From assembly GCF_932294415.1 (NCBI RefSeq), contig NC_065536.1, positions 58,331,854-58,395,853 on the forward strand: 64,000 nt of DNA, read 5' to 3'. The stretch comes from Quercus robur (lineage: Eukaryota > Streptophyta > Magnoliopsida > Fagales > Fagaceae). The position numbers were made by a program, and so were the translations under genes. The notes beneath the pieces are model-generated. The model was not told where the DNA came from. It did not search any database and worked only from the letters and a program-made list of their open reading frames with translations. Positions 22,608 to 36,086 of this stretch are shown piece by piece. Within the stretch, counting starts at the first letter, position 1. The number at the start of each line of letters is the position of its first letter.

Positions 22608-23083
22608 TGGTGTATTAATACTAATATTTATCATGGACAATATATAGCTTTGACATCTTCTTTTGGTCACCAAGTGTGGAGCATTATCTTTGGCATCTTA
22701 ATTAACATAATTTTACCCATTAATTTGAGTTCAAGAAAGAGAAAGGAAAAGCTAGCTGCTGAAATGTTTGTGCCAATATTTTATGTAGATGTAAATTTGG
22801 ACGTGAGCATTGAAAATAATTTTACCCATTAATTATGCTTTCGCTTCCGCATCCATACTAGTATATTTAACATGGTGTATTAATGCTAATATTTATCATG
22901 GACAATATATAGCTTTGACATCTTCTTTTGGTCACCAAGTGTGGAGCATTGTCTTTGGCATCTTAATTAACATAATTTTACCCATTAATTTGAGTTCAAG
23001 AAAGAGAAAGGAAAAGCTAGCTGCTGAAATGTTTGTGCCAATATTTTATGTAGATGCAAATTTGGACGTGAGCATTGAAAATT
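22568..23083 (+). repeat. 265-bp tandem duplication spanning an LTR end
   Basis: Unit 1 (22568-22832) and unit 2 (22833-23083) share the LTR tail (GCTTCCGCATCCATACTAG) followed by the same flanking sequence to GAGCATTGAAAAT. The duplication therefore happened after the LTR inserted. A frame runs through it to 23334 without a domain I can name. Confidence 0.8.
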
Positions 23084-23334
23084 CCTGGTTTTCACCTGAA
23101 CCAGAAGTGCAGTTTCAATTCAAGGTTGTACAAACAAGACGTGTCTCTCAGTCTCTGCAGAGACAGCACAGTAACCAAGTGTCATGCAAGGCCCTGAAGC
23201 TAAAAGACACAGAAATAGTGGGAGGTTGTGTGTACGTTTCAGAAGCAATGGACCAATCACTACTAGGATCTTGCAACCTAAGTAGTTACCACCACATCGC
23301 TGTTCTTTGGATTTTAGGTCACAATAAATGCTAG

Positions 23335-24948
23335 TGTTTCCCATTTGGCATTATTATAGTAGCATCTACCCATTGAAACCAAACCAGTAAACAGAAAACT
23401 AGTGAGCTATAACTGTTATCCCAACTCTACAAGTGCATTAGCTAGTGGGCATTGAGCTGGGACCATAAAGGTTTTTTTTTTCAAGTAATTTCCATTACGG
23501 GATCCAAATCCTCTACTCTCCACTATTAGAAGCATAGCTGGCAATATCCTATGATATAAAATACGTATTATATTATACAATACATATCATATAATATATA
23601 GATAAATGCTTTAAAATGATATTTTTTTATTAAAACTTGTACTTTTATTTGAATCTAACAAGTTGTTAGACTTATTTTTAACACAAAATTATTAGGTTAC
23701 TTAATTTGGCATAATAAAATAACATATTCATAAGTTTTTTTCCTCTCTTTTTCCTATAAAATTTGGAATACACAGTACACACTTACACTTCAATTTAATA
23801 TTTGCAAATTTATTTTTTATACTATGAATAAGATATTAATTGACAATATAATTATTTTTTATTTTTGTCATTATTGTTATAAGTCCAAGAAACTATAGAA
23901 TGAAAGAAGAAATATATATTTTTTAATTATGAAAATAAAAAGAACAAGAAGAGATAGTAAATGTTAATGACGATGAAGAAAATTTTTAATAAAAAAATAA
24001 GTTTGCAAAATGAAACATGATGATAACATTGACATAAAGGAGGTTTATTAGGCAATATGATGAAAAAAAATTATTATTTTTGGGCCATTCGTAATATATT
24101 ATCACTTTTGGATTTAAGCAATTTAAATGTGTATGTTATAACTTATAAACATATGCTAATTTGATTTATTTAGTTAGTTTGTTAAATATTATTATATAAG
24201 TGATGAATAAATTAGTTATTAGTTGAATATACCATTTGTATATGTATATCTATAATTTTTTATAAATTATATTAAGTGTTTGTGTATCTTACGATACGAT
24301 ACATGATATTGAAAAATTAAAAATTGATTCAAGATACAATTCATGTTTTGACAATTATGCTTAGAGTAAACCCAATGACTAGTAGAGCTCCATATTGTAT
24401 TTCACTTAAAAGATAAGTTAGATAATATAATCATTAAACCTTAAAATAATATTGTATTCTAAAAACAACATGACTATAGACATAACTATTTTCAAAACTA
24501 TTTCTCCGACTTGTTCAAATGACAAGATTTATTTATTTTTTTTGATGATGAATAATCATATTCCCATAAATTCATTATTGTCATCTTTTTTATTTTCAAC
24601 AATCTATCATTTTAACAAATTGTAGAGCAAAACTTTGTTCCTAGATTTATTTATTTTAAAGTCTGGACCTGAAATTGCAAAGTCTGGTAAATCCCAAAAA
24701 AATTAAGTAAAGTCTTTAGGTGTTTTCAAACCCCAAACCACCACACCCCCCCCCCAACACCAAAAAACTTAAACTTCAATTGGTTAAGGGCATCAAATGA
24801 ATACAACATACAAACATAATTTAGAATGATAATTTTTTAGAGATTTAGAGTACTAGATTATATTCTTTTTCAATTTAACCATAATTTTTTAAAATTTTGC
24901 AAATAAACAAATACTCTAAAAATTGAAAATAACTCAACTTACTATGTG

Positions 24949-24988
<40 letters not shown>

Positions 24989-25000
24989 ACTACCTTATAA
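23335..25000. other. AT-rich spacer
   Basis: Strongly AT-rich sequence with a C-run (about 24745) and a long A-tract (about 24949-24985). I see no gene or element boundary here. Confidence 0.55.
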
Positions 25001-25994
25001 AATTCAACATTAAACAGACCCATTTTTTAAAGTCTTTTTCTTTTTTAATAAAAAAAAATACTGTTATATTTTATTATTTTTACGTAAGTAGTAACTAGAG
25101 TCCAGAGGACGTGGTTACAGAACAAAAGGTTCTGGGTTTTGCTGTTTTTAAAGTGACAGTAATACAATAAAATAGTGGTTAACAGATTGGTAAAGGTGAC
25201 GGTGGAGATGCTTTTATACAAACTTTATCTTTACGTGATTGAAGAAAAAGAAGCCTCAAATATAAATAAATGGAGATTAAGCTTACAAAAGAATGAAGTA
25301 AGAGATTCTTTTGGGTCACAGAGTAGGAATTTTTGGTTTCTTTCTCACTTTAGGAGGGAACACAGACACTATCTCTCTCTCCTTTTGCTTTTCTCTTCTT
25401 TTCCTTTTTTCCCTTTGTTTTTTTTCCTTCTTAACAATCACGTTCACTGTATGTTTTCTTGGACTCCAAGTGGCTCTTATCTTGGGCTGTAATCTAACGC
25501 ATTATGTTATATGTAATCACATTAAAAACACACCCTTTTGATTCTCCCAAGTTGTTCTAGCTTGGATTCCCTCTCCCTGTGTGTGTGTGTGTTGATACTT
25601 CTCAAAAAAAAAAAAAAAAAAAAAAAAGTTGTTCTAGCTTGTTGAGTATTTTTCACTGCAACGCTTGGTTTCTGATAAGTGCTGCTGCTGCTACTACTAC
25701 TACACATATTATACACAATACACTCCTTGTAAGTGAGTTTTTCTTGGTCTTAGTATTAAGCTAGTTTTGGAATGGTAAAGGTTTCTTTTTGGGGGTATGG
25801 GACATATGGGTTTTCGTGAAGATTTTCTGATTTCTTGTTATCTTCCTTTGGAAGTGGGAGAATTTTTTGAAGTTGGTTTTTTATTTGGAGATTTGGGTTT
25901 TGAAGTGTGTAAGTAATTAAAAGGACTAATTTTGTTATTGGGTTTAAGTCTTTTGAGGGAAAAGAAAGAAAAGTAAAGAAGAAGAGAAACAAAG

Positions 25995-28900
25995 ATGGCA
26001 GGTGGACAAGCTGCACCACCACCAAAACAAGAAGAGTTACAGCCACATCCATCCAAAGATCAGCTCCCAAATATTTCTTTCTGCATAACTAGTCCTCCAC
26101 CATGGCGTGAGTTTCTCCAATTTCTTTTTGCCCAGTTTATTCTTTTGTTGAGTCTGTTGATTCTGTGCCCTGTTTACATTAGTTACTCATTGCTTTGAGA
26201 GATTCTATGTAGTGTATATACAATATTAATGCTGTATTCTTAGTTTCAGCAAACATGAATTTATTGTTTAATCGTGACGTTCACAGGGAACTTCTGTGCA
26301 TTATTCTATATTTGTTGGTAGTGTGAACTTTTAATGGAACTCTTTTGATAAATCTAACAAAGTTCTGAAATTTGTTGTTCTGTATATATATAACAAACTT
26401 CTATGCATTATTCTGTTTTTTATTATTGACAAGCATTCATTTCTATAAAAAAAAAATGTAATTATTTTGAATTGAGGGGTTGGTTTTTTAAATGTAGCCG
26501 AGGCAATTCTACTTGGTTTCCAACATTACCTGGTGATGCTTGGCACAACTGTTTTGATCCCGGCATCTCTTGTTCCACAGATGGGAGGAGGCAATGTAAG
26601 TTTTGACAAGGACATTCATAATTGGACAACAATTTTGATGTTTCTTGTTTTGTTATATGGATGTTTTTGATTTATATGAGCTGTGCTCCTTAGTTAAGAA
26701 TGCAATTTTTTTGGTTTTTAGGAGGAGAAAGCAAAAATGATTCAGACAATATTGTTTGTGGCTGGTTTGAACACATTGTTTCAAACCTTTTTTGGGACTC
26801 GGCTACCTGCTGTGATTGGAGCTTCTTATACCTTTGTGCCAGCAACCATTTCAATCATTTTGGCTGGTCGATACAGTGATGTTTTAAATCCACAGGAGGT
26901 TTGTCCATTGGAATCCCAACGAATTTGGTTACTGCTCCACTATTGTTTTTATATCACGATCCTGGTTTAGCTGATTTGTAATGTATTAACAGAAATTTGA
27001 AAGGATAATGCGTGGAACTCAGGGTGCTCTTATTGTAGCATCGACTCTCCAGATCGTAATTGGCTTTAGTGGACTTTGGCGTAATGTTGCGAGGTTGGTT
27101 AGTACTTTATAATATGATTGCAATCTACTAGATTTTGCAGTTGCAGTGGTCCTTCATTGGCTTGTCTGCACAAGCTGTTGTTATATACTAAAATCCATAG
27201 TTGTTGCCACTAGTACTTGTTTTAGATTAGTCTTATTCCTTCAAAATAATCTTTGTGTGGTGCTAGTGTCACCTCCTATTTCTTTTTTACTGATAAGTTA
27301 TGTATCCAGTGGATTTTGAACTCACAGCTTTATCCTCCATCTTTTCTCGGGGAGGAGAAAGTGCTATGTGAGCTAGTATGAACTGCTAGTTGTGATAAAT
27401 ATTCCATGATTCTAATTTCCGATGACATTTTCAATTAAACACAACTTAAATTGACCCAAAAAAATTCAAAATTTGGTGAATTTGGTTGTTAATTGTGTTT
27501 TTCATGCTGCAAGTTCCTCTCAAATTATGTTGGTCTGTGTTAATGTTTCTCTACATTTATCCAGGTTCCTAAGTCCAATTGCTGCTGTTCCCCTAGTTGC
27601 TTTGTCAGGTTTTGGGCTATATGAGTTTGGTTTTCCTGTGGTATGTAACTATTTATTTCCAACAAAAATGTCATTACCACTTCTTTCTTCCACTCCCCCT
27701 TGCCTTCTGCCTCCTTAATATCTTGTTGAAATTGTATCTGATTCATATGCTATTGACTTTGAATGTCTAGCTTGCAAAATGCGTGGAGATTGGGCTGCCA
27801 CAACTCATCATTCTGATACTAATTTCACAGGTAATCTTCAATCATCATTTGCAGTTATTTCTCTTTTCTAAGCGTAGGCAACCATTCTAAACATAATATC
27901 AATGATTGGCAGTATGTACCTCATTTAATACGTGGGGAGAAGCATGTCTTTGATCGCTTTGCTGTTATATTCTCGGTGGCGATTGTTTGGATTTATGCTC
28001 ATCTGCTCACTGTGGGTGGGGCTTACAAGAATACAGGGCCTAAAACTCAATTAAGTTGTAGAACTGATCACGCTGGAATTATTGGCGCTGCTCCATGGTA
28101 AGGCTCTTGTAGTTGTTTTTTACATGTGAAATATAGTTATGATGTTATGTTTTTACTGGATTTCAACTCATACATTGCTTAGAGGTGTTACACATGAACA
28201 AATTAGATATTTCTTTTTACAACACTGACATCTGACTCTTGCAATGAGATGCATCAATTGAGATGTTTCCTGTGCCTTATTGTTGTCAATTGACAAGGCA
28301 CAATGAGGTGTCATTTTGGTGATTTCTGTCCCTTATTGTTGTCAAACACTGTTTTGTGCAGGATAAGAGTTCCATATCCTTTTCAATGGGGAGCTCCCAC
28401 GTTTGATGCGGGAGAAGCTTTTGCTATGATGACTGTTTCATTTGTTGCTCTTGTAGAGGTTTGTTTACTTCTGTGCTTGTCCAATATATTTCCATGAGTC
28501 CATTGTTACTTGTAGAATACTGCCCAGTAGCACACTGCTGTTTTTATTGTTTATTGAAGGTGGAGTGCCATCTTAATAGTTATTAAGTCTAATTAATTAA
28601 GCTTTTCCCCTATTACAGGCATAGAATGACTATAATTTTGCTATGCTTATTGATATTCTCAACAATATAATAATGAAATTAATTTAATGCTTGATTACAT
28701 GAAATTTCTTATAAATTATTCAATTCTGGCATGCTTAATGGTTTGTTTCATTAAGAATGGAAACTTACTATATTGATATGCTACTGTGTAAACTTTGCTA
28801 ATTTCTGCATGATTTTATGTTTGAACAGTCCACAGGTGCTTTCATTGCTGTGTCAAGGTATGCAAGTGCAACTCCACTGCCACCTTCTATTCTTAGCCGT

Positions 28901-30189
28901 GGTGTTGGTTGGCAGGTAACAGGTTACGATTGCCTTGTATTTTCACCCTCATTTTACTAGTTTACACTTATATGGTTTATAGGTATATGGTTTATAGGAT
29001 GCACAAATCAACGTGCACCAATTTAATATCTGAGAGCTGTTGTTTGCCCTGCTTATTTACTAAAATTATATTGTTAGCCTATGGGATCTGACTATATAAT
29101 TGTAACAATATTTTTTCTGGTTGACTTAATATCTGAAGCATTTTTTTTTTCTTGTCCTTTTTAACACTTACATTTTTATTGTTGTAACATCAGGGAGTGG
29201 GCATTCTGTTCTCTGGGATATTTGGAACTGGAATTGGGTCATCAGTTTCTGTGTAAGAATCTTGTTCAAATCACCAAATCCTTAGAAATATTCTTATCTA
29301 TCAATTATTGACAAACTATTATATCGTTCTTTGTTATTTTTAGTGAAAATGCGGGTTTATTAGCATTGACACGTGTTGGTAGCCGAAGGGTTGTCCAAAT
29401 ATCAGCTGGTTTCATGATCTTCTTTTCCATCCTTGGTGAGTAATTCATGCAAGAAATTCACACTCAAATCTGTCTCCTTGTTGCATGTAATATAACATAT
29501 AAATTCTATACAGGAAAATTTGGAGCTGTCTTTGCTTCAATCCCAGCACCAATCATTGCAGCTTTATACTGCCTGTTCTTTGCCTATGTGGGTAGGTATT
29601 ATTAACTTATGGAGCAGGTTTTAAATCATCATTATAATTCAATTCAAGGATAATTTGTTTAATACTTTTTCATAATACACGAGCAGGTTCAGCAGGCCTC
29701 AGTCTTCTTCAGTTTTGCAATTTAAACAGCTTCAGGACAAAGTTTGTATTAGGCTTCTCTATTTACATGGGCTTATCAATACCTCAATACTTCAATGAAT
29801 ATACAGTTGTTAAAGGCTATGGTCCTGTCCACACTGAAGCAAGATGGGTACACAACTTCTCTGTCCTGTATCTAGCTTGATATAACTTCTATCGTCTTTC
29901 AAGACCAATCAAAAGAATTTTCTTCCTTGGTTGTGTGGGTATTAATCAAATGTCTCTATTGTTTTTGCAGTTCAACGATATGATCAACGTGCCCTTCTCA
30001 TCGGAAGCATTTGTTGCTGGCTTGTTGGCCTTTTTCCTTGACGTCACACTGCACCGGAAAGACAATCAAACCAGGAAAGATAGAGGCATGCATTGGTGGG
30101 ATAGGTTCCGGTCATTCAAAACAGACACAAGAAGCGAGGAATTCTATTCCCTGCCGTTCAATCTGAACAAGTTTTTCCCATCTGTTTGA
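25995..30189 (+). CDS. NAT6: Nucleobase-ascorbate transporter, NAT6-like, 14 exons
   Basis: A member of the NAT/NCS2 family of plasma-membrane carriers for purine or pyrimidine bases or related solutes. Exons: 25995-26106, 26498-26595, 26722-26898, 26993-27093, 27565-27640, 27771-27830, 27913-28097, 28362-28458, 28829-28915, 29194-29252, 29344-29435, 29514-29591, 29687-29847, 29971-30189. All have GT-AG borders and join in phase to 533 aa, the usual family length. The first helix carries the QH motif (GFQHYLVM, Q46-H47). The NAT signature ENAGLLALTR is at 352-361, and GTRLPAVIGASYTFVP lies between. Many hydrophobic segments fit 12-14 membrane helices. The tail RSEEFYSLPFNLNKFFPSV and the N-terminus (KDQLPNISFCITSPPPWPEA) closely resemble Arabidopsis NAT6/NAT5. 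Everything looks intact. Substrate is inferred from family only. Confidence 0.96.
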
Positions 30190-31307
30190 TCTTTGGGGCA
30201 TGTAGTTTTGACTTGTAACCAAATCATGCTCCTCCAATATCACTTTGTTGGTATCACACTATGTAACATCGATCGCATTTTTCTCTTTTATCGTAAGTTG
30301 TTTAACTATATAAATCAACTTAGCAGTACTAATGAATACCTTCTTTTCGCAGCCTCCCTTGAGTAGTCCTCCCTCAGGTTCCACCTAAAATGGTATTGCA
30401 CTGGCAAAAATGTAAAGTTGCTATCTTTTTTTCAGTACAATACAAGATTTATGGCTCTAGTGGTATTTCATGTGTCCTTTTATGGAGATGTGTAGGGTTT
30501 AAACTTTTGGCAAGAGCTTTGTTTGTAATGGGGATTTAACCAATGAGTAAGGTTTGGATCTCCCCATCTCTCATTTCATAATGAGCTTCCTAATGCCCAC
30601 TGAGGCATTGAGCTAAAACCCGTAGCCTATATCATTATAATCTAAACATAAATTACAATATTAGTTGTTAGACTTAGCCCACGTGATGCATGAGAAAGTT
30701 TTACACAAATGTATAAGGGAAATTTGTCTTTCTTAAATAACATTTACATGCAAAACTCATCTTCTTACATATTAGCGGACAACTTATAAAATCATCCACA
30801 TGTATTATTTAAATAAATCATAAATAAATTAAATAAATCATGTGTTTATTAAAAGTACACATGAATGATTTTACCCATCGTCACATAATTGGTTTGAGAA
30901 ATCTCCACCAAACCATTACCTTGGGTGTTTTTTTTAAAAAAAATAAATTTATTTTAACTCTCCCCAATTTTTTCAAATTTTTTTAATGCTCCAATTGCCA
31001 AACATTTTACCAAGTATTTTTTTATTTATTTTTAGTAAATCTTTCTAGCTTACCATGTTCATCATGTCGCTACTAATTCCAAGGTTGCATTCATGATTCA
31101 AATTTACCTAATTAATCAACATCAAAATACCTTTAACATATTGTAACACATAAATCTCATTTGGTTAGCTCAGTGTAGAGTGACTGGTTTAAAAATTTAA
31201 GGTTTGGTAAAAAAAAGTTTTGGTGAATAAAGGTTCACGTGTTACGCAGATGTTATAGATACTCGTATAAAGAGAAAGTTGGTCTTAAGAATTGTTAAAT
31301 AAAAAAA
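30190..31307. other. NAT6 3' UTR and spacer
   Basis: The first couple of hundred bases after the stop codon are presumably 3' UTR. The remainder is AT-rich with no recognisable gene. Confidence 0.5.
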
Positions 31308-31638
31308 GTAAAATACTATTTTGGCCTCTAAACTTTACAAAAAGTTTGTTTTTCATTTCTAAACTTTAAGAAGTTCATTTTTCATCTTTAAAATATTAAA
31401 AAGTTCATTTTGTCTCTAAATTATTGAAAATGTTTTATTTATATCCTTAAACTTTACTAAAAATTTGTTTTTCATCCCTAAATTATTGAAAAAAACTTTT
31501 TTTTCATCCTTATTTTTGTCTCTATACTATTCAAAAAACTTTTTACAAAGTTTAGGAATGAAAAAAGAACTTTTTAAAGTTCTAGGGACAAAAAATAAAC
31601 TTTTAGTAAAATTTAGGACCAAAATAGTATTTTACCCT
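31308..31638. mobile_element. MITE with TAAAATACTATTTTGG ends
   Basis: The left end GTAAAATACTATTTTGGCC matches the reverse complement of the right end GGACCAAAATAGTATTTTAC. The interior alternates CTAAACTTT and AAAGTTTAG blocks, giving a foldback of about 330 bp. The flanks are A-rich, so a target duplication cannot be assigned. It is probably a Mutator-like MITE. Confidence 0.6.
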
Positions 31639-32762
31639 AAAAAATATTAAAAAAACTAAAAAATAAAAATTGTAAAAAAAAAACATTGAGATTGGACCTA
31701 AGCTTATGCACTCTCAATTTCCCAAACAACCCCAGAGATTCATGCTTATCATTCTTTCATGGTTTAATGTCAATATCAATTACAAAAGTTCACTTATACC
31801 GATAGCGCTTAAGCCGAATTGGTACTTAGTGCTTGGGGGTTCAAGGGGGGTACAAATTTGAGTTGTTGGTGCAACATATTTAATGAGAAGTATTTCTCAC
31901 CGTCTTTAAAAAACCATAAATTACTTATAAACATGTGGTACCCCAAACTTGTGAATGATACTATCTAGGACAGTGGATTTGGGCTCCCAATTTAAATGTT
32001 GGTGGGTTTCCTCACAATCCTACAGATTTTGCTTCAAACGCAGCCTGAATAGTCCAATATCTATTATCCCTGTGGTTTCCAGCCTAACACCCCCTTACCC
32101 TTTGACTTTGCTTCTTACTTTCTCTTAACCTTCTCCCTTTCATCCCCTCTGTTTCTTCTCCCTCTCAATTTCTTCTCACTTTTTCTCTCCCCAACCCAAA
32201 AAAAACCAACCCCTTCTTGTTTACCCTCACTCCCTTATATAGTCTCCCCTTAGTGGGATTCAAATCATTACTTTTTCACCAGTTCTCATGCAATCCTACT
32301 TTCACCCAAAATCCCTAGAAAACAATCATGTTTTCTGAAAATTCTCCCGAAACTTGTTTTTGACACCAAATGGCTTTCGACAGCGAACTCCCCAAAGGCA
32401 CTAATAGTATTCAGGGGCCGACCTGAATTAGTCCACTTCCTTGTTGATCTTCCATTGTCTTATCAATCAATAGTGGGGCTAAATCAACCCAAACACTGTG
32501 GAATTCCCCGAACAATACTCTCTAGACCCTGACATACTTATCGTTGGGTTGGACCTATTCCTACAAGGTTTAGGCCAACTTCAATCTCTTGGGCTAGCCT
32601 TAGCTACTTAAGCTGATCTTAAGCCTAAGTTTAGTGGGCCAGAATTGATCACCTGGGCACAAGCCCCCACAAAACATTTTTTTATTTTAATATATAGATA
32701 CCGTCAAGGGAATTTGAATGATTTATAAGTAGACTAAAAGTATAGATAAGAACAATAATAAA
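31639..32762. other. Spacer without visible gene
   Basis: Mixed AT-rich and CT-rich sequence. I could assign no coding, RNA or element structure. Confidence 0.45.
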
Positions 32763-33556
32763 TGTAGGGGCCAATTAGCCAGAAGGTATTATTAAAACTG
32801 TACGAATTGGCCCTGTGGGGCCAATCCGAGGATATTTACTAGTCCGAGGATGGTCAAATAAGGTTATTATGGGAATTGTAGAAGAAGAAGAAATAAGGAT
32901 TGTATATGATAGTCCAAAATATGTCCGAGGAGAAAAGTCATACTGGAAATGGAGATCTGAGGTCAGTCGGAATGTCTTATCATCTTAAACATCCTTCAAG
33001 GTTGCATGACGGTTAGAAGTTAGACATTGGATAAGAGAGGAGTAGAGAGAGGCAACAAATATCTACAAAAATTGTTACCTCCACATTAAATGCATCTCAA
33101 CTAACTCTCTAGCTGCATTAATATGGATGTGATGCCTAAACAATGGTGAAGCAGCCTTACAGTTGCTAGTTGAAGGTTCTGGGAGGTGTTGGATGGGACA
33201 AGAAGGAGTTCCTAGCACCTAACCTACACATGGGGATGATACCAAAATTATAGTATATAGCATGGAAAGGTGGCCTAAAGAATGGGAGATCGAAAAACCA
33301 ATAAATCTTTGTAATAATCCTTTGAACTCTTGTAACCTTGATCATAAACTTGACATTATAACATAGCTCCTCAGACTGTGCTGATGACAGATTTTCTTAT
33401 CTTACTTGTGTTTGATTCTCTCAAATAAACAACTGTTATTGTCTTTCTTACTGAATAGAACTAGTTCTTTCACCCACGCTTTACAAATTCATTGTTTGGG
33501 CTCATTGGGCTAAAACCCAATCCTATTTTGGGTCCAATCCAAATTCAGTCCTTACA
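32763..33556 (+). mobile_element. Solo LTR (794 bp), related to the 1439 element
   Basis: It begins TGTAGGGGCC and ends CCTTACA, with a perfect 5-bp target duplication ATAAA on each side (32758-32762, 33557-33561). The termini resemble the 587-bp LTR at 1439 (TGTGGGGCC...CCTTACA) and it also carries TCCGAGGA motifs. A second LTR and interior are absent, so it is a product of LTR-LTR recombination. The family relationship is inferred from termini and motif, not from full alignment. Confidence 0.85.
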
Positions 33557-33795
33557 ATAAACATTGTAAGGCCAAATTTTGAGATTAAGATTTTGCTATT
33601 ATTGTTATTGTAAGGCACTTGAACAAATAAAGTATAAGGACCCATTAAAGTACATTATTGATTTTGAAACATATCTATATAATATCTAGAAGATGAACAT
33701 AACATTTATTATTGTTACACTGTTATTGAGCCACATTAGCATAGCATTTATGTCCATTTTGATAAACTTTAATCCATTTTGGTTCACTTAGTTCT

Positions 33796-33880
33796 ATTTC
33801 GGTCCAATCAGTCAATTCGGTCCACTTGGCTTTATTTCGGTCCAATTTAGTCCAATTCGGTCTATTTTGTTTTACTTCAA
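33796..33880 (+). repeat. TCGGTCCA-type short repeats
   Basis: The word TTCGGTCCA and near variants recur five or six times within 85 bases. This resembles subterminal repeats of DNA transposons, but no termini could be found. The rest of 33562-35107 is AT-rich with nothing I can call. Confidence 0.5.
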
Positions 33881-35107
33881 TCTTAAAAAATTGTGTTCAT
33901 TTTGATGTTAGTTTCTATGTTGTTTTATCCTATTGGCTTCCATGGTGGCTGTTAACTTAATTTCCATTTTGAATTTACGTTCATGCAATTATAAATTAAT
34001 CCAAAATTTTAGTATTTCAAGTTAATGTGTTTGCTAGTTTTATTTTATAGTGTTGTTTTGAGTTTATGATCATGATTGCAAGCAAAAGATTATCATGAGT
34101 TTATGATCATGACTATAATTGTTTTTAACCCGATGGAGAAAATGATGGGATGCTTATGATGAATATATGGCACTTATAAACACTAGCAGTTTTAAATCTT
34201 TAAAGGCATTACAAAACCTAACATTTCATTTAAATTGTGTTTTTTGTGTTCTATTTTTGGCTTATTTCCAACATTTTTTTTGAAAAATATGATTGTGTTA
34301 ATATAATTAACAAAAAAAGGATATTAACTTCGAATATAAAAGTGTAACTTTTATTAGTTAGTAATAGGTTAGCTATATTGTTTTCATATAATTTGGTAAC
34401 CTGCGATCGAGTAAAAAATACCAACCATTGGTAGCATAGCAATGACTAAGAGGTTCATTGGTATCATAAGGAGTGATGACATCCATATCATGATAGAGAA
34501 TGACAATCAACTTCATAACATAAAATCTTCTCTTCAATCCATTTTATATTCTAGTCTTTAGGTTTCAAAGTTTGTATTGGTGGAAAGTTTCAATTTTTTT
34601 AACTCATCATCTATTGTAGATTATGAAGTGTATTTATATGACCAACTACCAAACCATTATAAGGTTTATCTTTGCCTCCAATTAGAACTAATGCATTTTT
34701 AAATAACCATAGGAACCTAACAATGAAGGAGTTGCATTCACATGGAGACTACTAATAAATACTCTGATCTACAAATTCATGTCCTTGGGGCCTTTTCTAA
34801 TAAATGATTCTTCGTCTAAATCATTGCTTTTTGCCATAAATGGATTCATCATTCACCAACAAGAAAACTAACACTCTTATGAAAAATATAGTAGAGACAA
34901 GTAGTTGTTTTAGATTTCTAAGAGATGATTGTAGCAATTATTGGATACGCTCACAATGAGAGCTAATCATAATGTTTACTTCATGCATAGATTTGAGATC
35001 CATGGTATGGATTTTTAAATTTTTTTAATTTTTTTATTTTTTTTTATAAATATTCTCTAGAACAAATTGGGTATCATGTTATAAATGAATTTTTACCTTG
35101 GAATAAT

Positions 35108-35435
35108 TGTTAAAATTATGTGGTTAAAATTATGTAGTTAAATGATTAAATTTACCATTTTTCAATAATTTAAACTTTTGGAATAATCAGTAATTTAATA
35201 TGATATCACAGTAAGAATAATCAGTAATTTAATATAATATCAAAGTAAGAGGTCATGAGTTCAATCTCTGTCTTCTCCACTTTACCGCCCATTTAAAATA
35301 TCACGTGTTAGGTCTCACCTATTAAAAGAGAGTTTGAGCCCACATGCAAGAGAGAGTGTTAAAATTATGTGATTAAATGATTAACTTTACCATTTTCTAA
35401 TATATTAAACTTCTGGGACAATTTTTAATTTAACA
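35108..35435 (+). mobile_element. TRIM (miniature LTR element), 328 bp
   Basis: LTR1 35108-35200 (93 bp) and LTR2 35357-35435 (79 bp) both start TGTTAAAATTATGT; the size difference is a 14-base internal duplication in LTR1. LTR1 is followed by TGATATCACAG, a decayed tRNA-Met primer site (TGGTATCAGAG). LTR2 is preceded by a purine tract (AAGAGAGAG). A perfect ATAAT target duplication flanks it (35103-35107, 35436-35440). The 156-bp interior is non-coding and has a 34-bp duplication around the primer site. Confidence 0.85.
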
Positions 35436-35645
35436 ATAATAGATATATTTTTATATTCATTTATAAATTTTTTTTTGGATTTTTAATCTTTTGGACACTG
35501 AAAAAAATGTTATTTAATTATAGTGCATATGTATTATAAAAAAAAACATGGCTTAGTTTTCTTCTTTAAAAAAAAACATTAATGTGAAATTTTTATGCAT
35601 TATATATATATATATATATATTTAGAAATTTTATGTCCATAACAC

Positions 35646-36086
35646 TTGCACAACAAATCTAAATTGACTAGATACTACAAAGGTGAAGTCCAGAAGATTT
35701 GGGCAAGAACTATTCCTACATGCTCCCCCCTTAGAGCAGAAGAAGCAGCCATTCTTTGGGCTATCCAGCTTGCTAAGGATGAAAGATGGCCCCGCATTGC
35801 CATTGAGGGAGACATGAAAAATTGTTTTGATCCTTTGACCTCCTCACCAACCGCCCCAGATTGGTCCATCAGCAACATGCTTAGTCTCCAAGAGTGTTTT
35901 CTTTTTTGTTCTTTCAATTGGGTCAAGAGAGAATGTAAAGCAGCATCACATGGCATGCTGCTACTAAACTCTTCCTTTCTAATTTCTAGTCGTTTTGTTT
36001 CAATAATCTCAATCTTCCAAATGTGTCAAGAACAGTTTGTGAGGTTGACTGTTCTTCCCTTGTTGTACTTTAATTTGGTTGAATAA
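35646..36086 (+). pseudogene. RNase H-like domain fragment
   Basis: An open stretch contains PLRAEEAAILWAIQLAKDE followed by IAIEGDMKNCFDPL and FNWVKRECKAASHGM. These fit the plant RVT_3/RNase H-like domain found at the end of many LINE-derived proteins (an acidic residue in a conserved EGD, an A-A-H near the end). No reverse transcriptase precedes it and the later part loses similarity. I read it as a decayed retroelement fragment, not a host gene. Confidence 0.55.

Noticed and set aside
22548-23334. Open frames suggesting a membrane protein
   Set aside because: They run through an LTR tail and a 265-bp tandem duplication, which accounts for the repeated peptide.
25522-26070. Minus-strand frames over the NAT6 leader and exon 1
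   Set aside because: They are complements of the NAT6 5' region and low-complexity tracts.
31150-31300. tRNA gene or SINE (GGTTAGCTCAG-like word)
   Set aside because: An A-box-like word is present but no matching B box or foldable tRNA body follows.
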